From positions 1 to 27,958 of the IMG/VR virus record IMGVR_UViG_3300029951_001069: a stretch of DNA of 27,958 nt; one strand, written 5' to 3'. This document shows positions 20,946-25,531 of the stretch, piece after piece; the stretch's first letter is position 1, and each line of letters opens with the position of its first letter. This stretch comes from a virus. The translations under genes and the position numbers were made by a program. A model generated the notes under the pieces. It made no database searches and was not told the origin of the DNA. It saw only the letters and a list, made by a program, of their open reading frames with translations.

Positions 20946-22564
20946 AAGTCAGGCTGCCCTTCCCCTACAGGTTCTTCATCGAACATTGCGGAGTCATCGG
21001 ACTTCTCGAAGAGCCTGCCGGTTTCCACGTCGTAGCCCAGCAGGATCGTCTTGCCGGTCGCTTGCCCGGTGAAGCGGTCTTTTAGGATGCGGAACGTAGT
21101 GGTCTGTCGAACGGTCTCATCTTCAGCCTGTTGGTCACGCTCCAGGCCAAACATGAAGTGGCTCCAGAAGCCGATGGCGCGTGAACCCTTGAAGTGACGG
21201 ATCATCACGCGGCCACCCTCTTCGTGCGGCTTGCCTTCGGGCGTTGCCAGATGGGAGATGCCGTAGAAGCAAACCTGACTGGCCTGTGCGAACGAGGCGA
21301 TCTCTTCCATGATCTTCTCCAGAGCCTTGCGCTCGTCCTCCTCGGCAGCAGCGAGGGCCGTGAGGTGATCTAGGAAGATGTGCTTCACGCCTTCGGCATG
21401 CACGAGGTACTTCATCTTCGCCAGGATGGTTGACCACTCTGTCGAACCGAACGAGTCGTACATGAAGACGTTTCCGCTCGCTTCGATCTGGCTGAAGGCT
21501 GTATCCAGCTCTTCCTGTGTCCAGGAGTCATCCGGTACATGGAAGCGTCGGCCTGCCAGCTTGCCGGCGACACGCTTGCCGGTCTCGACAGGTGGCTGCT
21601 CCAGGTAGAACAGGCCAACCCTCTCATTGAGCGTCACTGCGGTGTGGACGATCTCCTGCGTGAACAGGTCGGTCTTACCGACACCAGTGCCCGCGCCAAA
21701 GAAGTACACCTCGCCGTAACGGCGACCGTAGGTGGCTTCGGTGAGCGTGTTCAGAAACCACGGCAAGCCACGGACGATCTTCGCTAGAGCCTTCTCGCGA
21801 ATGTCCCCGAAGGTCACGATGCCGTCTGGTCGGAACACCTTGGCGTTCCAGATGGCCGTGACGATCTCGCGGCTCTTACCTGCCACCAAGAGTTCGTTCG
21901 GGTCTTTCATCGACAGGTGCGCGATCTTGCACTTACCCGGCGTGAACAGCAGCGCACATTCCTGTGCTGCGTCCTGACCGGGCTTGTCCATGTCGAACAC
22001 CAGGACGATTTCCTCGAACTTCTCAAGCCATTCGAGTTCTTGCGCGAGCGACTTCTTTGCGACGGCAGCGCCGCCAGGGACAGAGACCACAGGCCACTTG
22101 TTCTCTTGGGCCTGACTCACACTGAGGCAATCGATCTCACCTTCGGTGATGACAACGCGCCTTCCGGGACTCCAGAGGTGCTGACCGTACAAGCCAGCGT
22201 CTTTCACCTTACCGATGGTGCTGAACTTCTTGTTCGCGCCACGAACTTTCTGCATGACAACTTCGCCGTCGCGACGGTAGTTCGCAATCTGTACCGGCTC
22301 GTCGTATTGCTCACCCACCAAGTATCCGAACTTGGCGCACGTATCTTCAGACAGTCCACGCTTCGTTAGGGCCTGGGGCTGTCCGTGTAGGAATTCAGCG
22401 GACATGCGTCGGCTCCTAGTTGGTGTGTGCTCTCCTGATCCCTGTCGCGTCTTACCGCATGAAAAACAGTGCGTGTGCCCATCGGAGTACAGGGCACACG
22501 CATCTGAAGAACCGCAGTCGTCGCAGGAACCTTTGGAGACGAGTTCGGACTCAGCGCTTTCCAC
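20942..22564 (-). CDS. Primase-helicase (T7 gp4-like)
   Basis: 540 residues (T7 gp4A is 566). An N-terminal zinc-binding domain has C14, C17, C33 and C36 (CDDCGSSDACALYSDGHTHC, then FSC). The TOPRIM part has E141 in ITEGEIDCLS, SVPGGA (161-166) and D191/D193 in VFDMDKPG. The RecA-like helicase has a Walker A at 290-298 (GAGTGVGKT), then FLDHLTAL (Walker B), and an ISHLATPEG motif. The C-terminus is acidic and ends DF, the tail by which T7 gp4 contacts the polymerase. The full-length start is GTG 22564 with no clear ribosome site. M54 (ATG 22405) has AGGAG seven bases upstream and would give a zinc-domain-less form like T7 4B. Confidence 0.96.
   Translation of the reverse strand: MESAESELVSKGSCDDCGSSDACALYSDGHTHCFSCGKTRQGSGEHTPTRSRRMSAEFLHGQPQALTKRGLSEDTCAKFGYLVGEQYDEPVQIANYRRDGEVVMQKVRGANKKFSTIGKVKDAGLYGQHLWSPGRRVVITEGEIDCLSVSQAQENKWPVVSVPGGAAVAKKSLAQELEWLEKFEEIVLVFDMDKPGQDAAQECALLFTPGKCKIAHLSMKDPNELLVAGKSREIVTAIWNAKVFRPDGIVTFGDIREKALAKIVRGLPWFLNTLTEATYGRRYGEVYFFGAGTGVGKTDLFTQEIVHTAVTLNERVGLFYLEQPPVETGKRVAGKLAGRRFHVPDDSWTQEELDTAFSQIEASGNVFMYDSFGSTEWSTILAKMKYLVHAEGVKHIFLDHLTALAAAEEDERKALEKIMEEIASFAQASQVCFYGISHLATPEGKPHEEGGRVMIRHFKGSRAIGFWSHFMFGLERDQQAEDETVRQTTTFRILKDRFTGQATGKTILLGYDVETGRLFEKSDDSAMFDEEPVGEGQPDF
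22403..22417 (-). promoter_or_regulatory. Internal ribosome site and start for a short helicase form (T7 4B-like)
   Basis: AGGAG (22413-22417, minus strand) lies seven bases before ATG 22405, codon 54 of the primase-helicase and in frame with it. Translation from here would skip the zinc domain (cysteines 14-36) and give a helicase of 487 residues. T7 makes just such a short form (4B) from codon 64 of gene 4. Confidence 0.65.
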
Positions 22565-22709
22565 GCTGGACGGACCACATGGTCTTGCGGGTCGTCAGGC
22601 CCACCTTCCGGCGCAGGGCGGACTTGATGTCGGCCTGGACATTGCTCTGGATAGCCTTACGGGCAGCGGCGTCGAACGCGACGCGCATAGCAGTAGCGGT
22701 TTGATTCAA
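22551..22709 (-). CDS. Small basic hypothetical protein upstream of primase-helicase
   Basis: 52 residues if started at TTG 22709, which overlaps the HTH gene stop (TTGA) and has GGAG about nine bases upstream; 45 residues if started at ATG 22688, which lacks a ribosome site. The body MRVAFDAAARKAIQSNVQAD, then IKSALRRKVGLTTRKTMWSV, is helical and very basic, compatible with nucleic acid binding. It overlaps the primase-helicase start by 14 bases. Not recognised. Confidence 0.65.
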   Translation of the reverse strand: MNQTATAMRVAFDAAARKAIQSNVQADIKSALRRKVGLTTRKTMWSVQRGKR

Positions 22710-23062
22710 GCGGTCAGCTCCATCAGGTGTTGGACAAATTTCTTCATGGTGCAAGGGCACACACCGGCCAGCGCCGCTGCGGTGCCTACCTGGTCTCCCG
22801 TGTATCGAGTGATGCGCTTGCGCGGTGCGTAGATCGGTTCATCGCGGGCGAGCTGCGCCAACGACAAGGCATAGCGGACGTAACGCTGCCCACGGCGGTC
22901 GCGGGCTTCGGTCTTCTTAATCTCGTACCCAGCAGCAACGATCTCGTCTACGCGTGATGCAAGTCGGCGGATGCCGTACACGCCTTCGGCAGTCCAGGAG
23001 GTGATATGCGGTTCAGCGCGGAGGTGAGCGAGCACGGTGCGTGCCTGCAACGAGAGCTTCAT
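22706..23062 (-). CDS. Winged helix-turn-helix DNA-binding protein (HTH_39-like)
   Basis: 118 residues. The N-terminal half (LSLQARTVLAHLRAEPHITS, then AEGVYGIRRLASRVDEIVAAGYEIK) has the form of the short phage winged helix-turn-helix family 'VL.hL....IT...A...YGI.RLAsRI.eLr..Gh.I' (recalled as HTH_39). A basic linker (RDRRGQRYVRYALS) follows. The ATG shares bases with the amidase-like stop (TGATG). It could regulate transcription or take part in replication; the sequence does not say which. Confidence 0.8.
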   Translation of the reverse strand: MKLSLQARTVLAHLRAEPHITSWTAEGVYGIRRLASRVDEIVAAGYEIKKTEARDRRGQRYVRYALSLAQLARDEPIYAPRKRITRYTGDQVGTAAALAGVCPCTMKKFVQHLMELTA

Positions 23063-23454
23063 CAGGATTCCTTGAGGGTTAGTTCGAGTGCGGCGAGGGG
23101 TGGCTCATGGCCAAACACCAACGGGACGTCGGCGCTATCAGCGAGCTGCTTCAGTCGATCCACCTGGGCGGTGGTAAAGGAACCACGCGGTTCCAAGGCC
23201 TCGTTGAGGCCTCCGATGAGGCAGACCTGGAGCGAGGTGGATGCGTGGGTTGGTGCAGCAGCACCGCGAACGCTCACCGGCCTGCCCTCCTCCACAGTCC
23301 CGTCTTGTCGAATGACATAGTGGACGGAGACTGCGGAGTAACCCTGGCGGCGATGCGCTCGTGCCAGTTCCTCAACGCCGATGTCGGCGCTGGGTGCGGT
23401 CATGGAACAGGTGACGAAGATGCGCTCGATGCTGTCGAGGGCTTTGATCTTCAC
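23062..23454 (-). CDS. Lysozyme/amidase homologue (T7 gp3.5-like) lacking the catalytic centre
   Basis: 130 residues with GTG start overlapping the resolvase stop (GTGA). It follows T7 lysozyme through most of its length: RIFVTCSMTAPSADIGVEEL against AIFVHCSATKPSQNVGVREI, then AVSVHYVIRQDGTVEEGRPV against VGYHFIIKRDGTVEAGRDE, then VCLIGGLN against VCLVGGID. But the T7 zinc ligands H17, H122 and C130 correspond to T15, G115 (H116 is next door) and no cysteine; catalytic Y46 and K128 correspond to V44 and a hydrophobic residue. The CPxF motif is absent and the C-terminus (PPLAALELTLKES) is different. T7 lysozyme also binds and inhibits T7 RNA polymerase; this protein may keep only that role. 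The gene sits at the T7 3.5 position. Confidence 0.88.
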   Translation of the reverse strand: MKIKALDSIERIFVTCSMTAPSADIGVEELARAHRRQGYSAVSVHYVIRQDGTVEEGRPVSVRGAAAPTHASTSLQVCLIGGLNEALEPRGSFTTAQVDRLKQLADSADVPLVFGHEPPLAALELTLKES

Positions 23455-23900
23455 AGCTTGTAAATGTGGACTTCCGTGCGTGCAGCTTCACCAGGAGCGG
23501 CGAAGCGCTTTGAAGTGAAGAGGCCTACAACCTGCGAGTCATCACGCCAGTAGCCGCCACATTTCGTGATGACGTCGAGCGGTCCTTTGGCGAGGTTGTC
23601 CACGTCGGGGCGCGGACGCTTCAGCTTCGAGGTGCGTGCCTTGGTCATGATCGATTCGACGGTGACGATGAGGTCCGCATCAGGATCGATGTCAGCCCAC
23701 CGGCCTTCGAGAAGTTCACCAACGGCGTCGAGCCATGCCTTGTACGGCTTGGCGTGATAGGTTCCCCAGCGGGTTACGCGGGGACGTGATGCTGAGACAG
23801 GTTCGATATTGAGCGTGACGGAGGCGACATGTGCTGCCGCCTCCATGCGTTCGATACTACGAGCCAGTGAAAGGGACTTAGAAGTCCGCGCTGCCGCCAC
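23451..23900 (-). CDS. RusA-like Holliday junction resolvase
   Basis: 149 residues from GTG 23900. The signature is clear: VTLNIEPVSASRPRVTRWG at the domain start, PRPDVDNLAKGPLDVI (PDVDN at 98-102) and GYWRDDSQVVGLF (DDSQ at about 120-123). RusA proteins have the catalytic acids in 'PD.DN..K..LD...' and 'w.DD.qv'. RusA-type enzymes cleave Holliday junctions. GTG 23900 has AGGAAGG upstream and overlaps the SSB gene by 23 bases; ATG 23846 is possible but has no ribosome site, and an ATG at 23984 would overlap SSB by 107 bases. It occupies the slot of T7 endonuclease I (gp3), which is unrelated. Confidence 0.9.
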   Translation of the reverse strand: MAAARTSKSLSLARSIERMEAAAHVASVTLNIEPVSASRPRVTRWGTYHAKPYKAWLDAVGELLEGRWADIDPDADLIVTVESIMTKARTSKLKRPRPDVDNLAKGPLDVITKCGGYWRDDSQVVGLFTSKRFAAPGEAARTEVHIYKL

Positions 23901-24567
23901 TGCCTTCCTGACTGTCGTCCTGGGTAGCTTCGTCGCCCGTTGCGAATGGCACGTCATCGGCGGACTCGTCGGCTTCGTAGCCACCTTCGTCTTCGTCGAA
24001 GCCCATATCCTTAGAGGACACGCTACCGAAGGTGACCAGTTCGATCAGCTTCACGCCGACCAGCTTGGGGCTTAGATAGAATTTCTTGGCGCTCGGCACA
24101 GGACCGCCGCCCATTTCACATGCGACACGTAGAACAGAACCACCACCAATGACAGGAGGGTTCTTCAGTTCCTTACCCTTCGAGTCGAAGATGGTCGGCT
24201 TCCGCTTCCACGGCTTATTGGTCTTCTTCGAGACACCGCTCGCCTTCATCTTGAAGTTGATGGTGATGCGACCAGTCTCTTCGCCATCCTTATCCAGCTC
24301 TTCAGCGAACACAGGGGCGACTTCGTACTTCTGCAACGCCTTCTTCTTGACCGGCGTGTCAGCGTTCTCGATCTCCTGGGCGAACAGCTCGTCGCGGATC
24401 GTTTCCAGTTTGGCGATTAACGCCTGGACTTCAGGCAGGTTCGGATCGAATGCCAGCTTGCAGGTGTACTCACCTTCCGGCTTGAACTTGGTATCGGGTG
24501 CTGCGAGGTTCGGCCATACGGCCACACCCTTTGGGGTGTTGAGAATCGGGTACTTCTTTTGTGCCAT
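23878..24567 (-). CDS. Single-stranded DNA-binding protein (T7 gp2.5-like)
   Basis: 229 residues (T7 gp2.5 is 232). The N-terminus KKYPILNTPKGVAVWPNLAA, then PDTKFKPEGEYTCKLAF, is typical of phage gp2.5-type OB-fold proteins, as is KGKELKNPPVIGGGSVLRVA (about 130-150). The C-terminal 45 residues are strongly acidic (MGFDEDEGGYEADESADD, later QEGSGGSADF) and end in Phe. In T7 gp2.5 the acidic tail with terminal Phe contacts the DNA polymerase and helicase. ATG follows directly on the stop of the preceding small gene (TGA ATG). Confidence 0.93.
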   Translation of the reverse strand: MAQKKYPILNTPKGVAVWPNLAAPDTKFKPEGEYTCKLAFDPNLPEVQALIAKLETIRDELFAQEIENADTPVKKKALQKYEVAPVFAEELDKDGEETGRITINFKMKASGVSKKTNKPWKRKPTIFDSKGKELKNPPVIGGGSVLRVACEMGGGPVPSAKKFYLSPKLVGVKLIELVTFGSVSSKDMGFDEDEGGYEADESADDVPFATGDEATQDDSQEGSGGSADF

Positions 24568-24717
24568 TCAGTCTTCCGGGTAAGGGTTTGAGATTGCAGT
24601 CAACACAGCGGTGTCGATACCTGCCGTGTGGAGATTGCGCAGTGTGGTGAGCGTGAGAGAGCCGCTTTCATCCAGCTCTCGATACGCGTCACGGAGGAGT
24701 TCGGTGGGAGTTTTCAG
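24568..24717 (-). CDS. Small hypothetical protein with proposed CTG start upstream of SSB
   Basis: 49 residues: MKTPTELLRDAYRELDESGS, then LTLTTLRNLHTAGID, ending ISNPYPED. The frame runs from an upstream TGA near 24780 and has no ATG, GTG or TTG before the conserved-looking body. CTG 24717 overlaps the previous stop (CTGA at 24714-24717) and has AAGAGG five bases upstream. The stop abuts the SSB ATG. It fills an otherwise empty 146-base gap in a packed operon. The two-helix look (ELLRDAYRELDESG, TLRNLHTAGIDTAVLTAI) is protein-like. Start codon is inference. Confidence 0.55.
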   Translation of the reverse strand: MKTPTELLRDAYRELDESGSLTLTTLRNLHTAGIDTAVLTAISNPYPED

Positions 24718-25001
24718 GTAAACCTCTTCGTGATCTCGCCATCCACGTATGCGGAGATAGCGCTGAAGGTGTCTTCATTGCGGAACGTACAATCGGCCTG
24801 CATGCGACCAACGATCTGCATGAGTTCGGCGGTGTCGAAGCGGAGGACATCCGCTGTGACCTTGAAGGCGGCTGCCAGTGAGAGCACTTGGTTTGCGGGA
24901 TGGATTTCTTGGAGCGCGGTGATGACGCCAAAAGCCCCCAAGGCGGCAGCCTCGGGGGTTGAGTGGGTCACTCGGTCGCGGACGGTGGAGCGGATGCTCA
25001 A
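24714..25001 (-). CDS. Hypothetical early protein
   Basis: 95 residues from TTG 25001 (MSIRSTVRDRVTHSTPEAAA). The same frame is closed by the previous gene's stop only six bases upstream, so TTG (with GAGGA four bases upstream) is the best start; the next in-frame ATG is too far in. HPANQVLSLAAAFKVTADVL, then RFDTAELMQIVGRMQADC and DTFSAISAYVDGEI, give a helical, soluble protein reminiscent of small conserved proteins in T7-like early regions. Function unknown. Confidence 0.75.
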   Translation of the reverse strand: MSIRSTVRDRVTHSTPEAAALGAFGVITALQEIHPANQVLSLAAAFKVTADVLRFDTAELMQIVGRMQADCTFRNEDTFSAISAYVDGEITKRFT

Positions 25002-25007
25002 GCGTCC

Positions 25008-25172
25008 TCAGTAGCCAGAGGGAGTCGGATGGGTGGAGCGGCGGAACCGCAGCGCGTCAGTGATGGCGGCGTGGACACCCATGCGCTGCTGGAGCGGCAG
25101 GTTGTTGGCGAGCTGTGCGACTCGCTGCATGTCCTTGGTGTAGAGAGGGCAAACGGTGCGCTTCTTCGGCAT
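25008..25172 (-). CDS. Small basic hypothetical protein
   Basis: 54 residues from ATG 25172: MPKKRTVCPLYTKDMQRVAQ, then LANNLPLQQRMGVHAAITDA, ending THPTPSGY. Basic N-terminus and a predicted helix in the middle. It starts three bases after the preceding stop (25176), and the next gene starts six bases after its own stop. Not recognised; it may be one of the small host-modifying early proteins that T7-like phages carry next to the RNA polymerase gene, but that is only positional. Confidence 0.7.
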   Translation of the reverse strand: MPKKRTVCPLYTKDMQRVAQLANNLPLQQRMGVHAAITDALRFRRSTHPTPSGY

Positions 25173-25175
25173 GGT

Positions 25176-25346
25176 TCAGCCCCCTAGCTTGCTGACGAGG
25201 ACTACGCCGCCAATGAAGATCAGCACGGTGAGGAGAACACTGATCCAGGCGGGGCTAAGCACCCACAACCACGACCACGCGATGACTTTCGTGAGCTTCA
25301 AGATCACGAAGACGAGTGTGAGGAGACCTGCGAATCCGATCTGCAT
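25176..25346 (-). CDS. Small membrane protein (transmembrane Fragile-X-F type)
   Basis: 56 residues: MQIGFAGLLTLVFVILKLTK, then VIAWSWLWVLSPAWI, then SVLLTVLIFIGGVVLVSKLGG. Two hydrophobic helices flank a Trp-rich turn (AWSWLWVLSPAW). The pattern 'GL..L.f..LKL..vI.WsWwwVlsPlWi' is that of many phage proteins annotated as transmembrane Fragile-X-F proteins. Function unknown; inner membrane location expected. ATG lies three bases after the preceding stop. Confidence 0.85.
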   Translation of the reverse strand: MQIGFAGLLTLVFVILKLTKVIAWSWLWVLSPAWISVLLTVLIFIGGVVLVSKLGG

Positions 25347-25348
25347 GC

Positions 25349-25489
25349 TTAGCCCTCCACGAGAGCGCGAGCGCTGGCGCGAAAGTCAGCCAGGGTGCCG
25401 TGGTCGGCAGGGGCATAGATCGCGAGGACTACGCCGTACTCATCGACTGCGGTGTATTTGCCCAGCTGGGTGTTGTACTGAATGCTCAT
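25349..25489 (-). CDS. Small hypothetical protein, first gene after RNA polymerase
   Basis: 46 residues from ATG 25489: MSIQYNTQLGKYTAVDEYGV, then VLAIYAPADHGTLADFRASA, ending RALVEG. TAGGAGATGTAAGC precedes the start, a usable ribosome site about eight bases away. The 'Y...LGKYTAVDEYGVVLA.Y....' pattern suggests a short beta hairpin then a helix. It is the first gene of the small early cluster and would be transcribed from the proposed promoter inside the RNA polymerase gene. Not recognised. Confidence 0.72.
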   Translation of the reverse strand: MSIQYNTQLGKYTAVDEYGVVLAIYAPADHGTLADFRASARALVEG

Positions 25490-25531
25490 GCTTACATCTC
25501 CTAATGTGGATGGTTGACAAATAGGGATTTA

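Noticed and set aside
23075-23084. AACTAACCCT on the minus strand at the end of the gp3.5-like gene, 9 of 10 of the promoter core
   Set aside because: Followed by CAAGGAATCC, unlike the two identical copies, and fully explained by codons and the ribosome site. TAACCC alone occurs about as often as expected by chance.
23901-23984. N-terminal extension of the RusA-like protein to ATG 23984
   Set aside because: It would overlap the SSB gene by 107 bases, far more than any other overlap here; GTG 23900 has a ribosome site.
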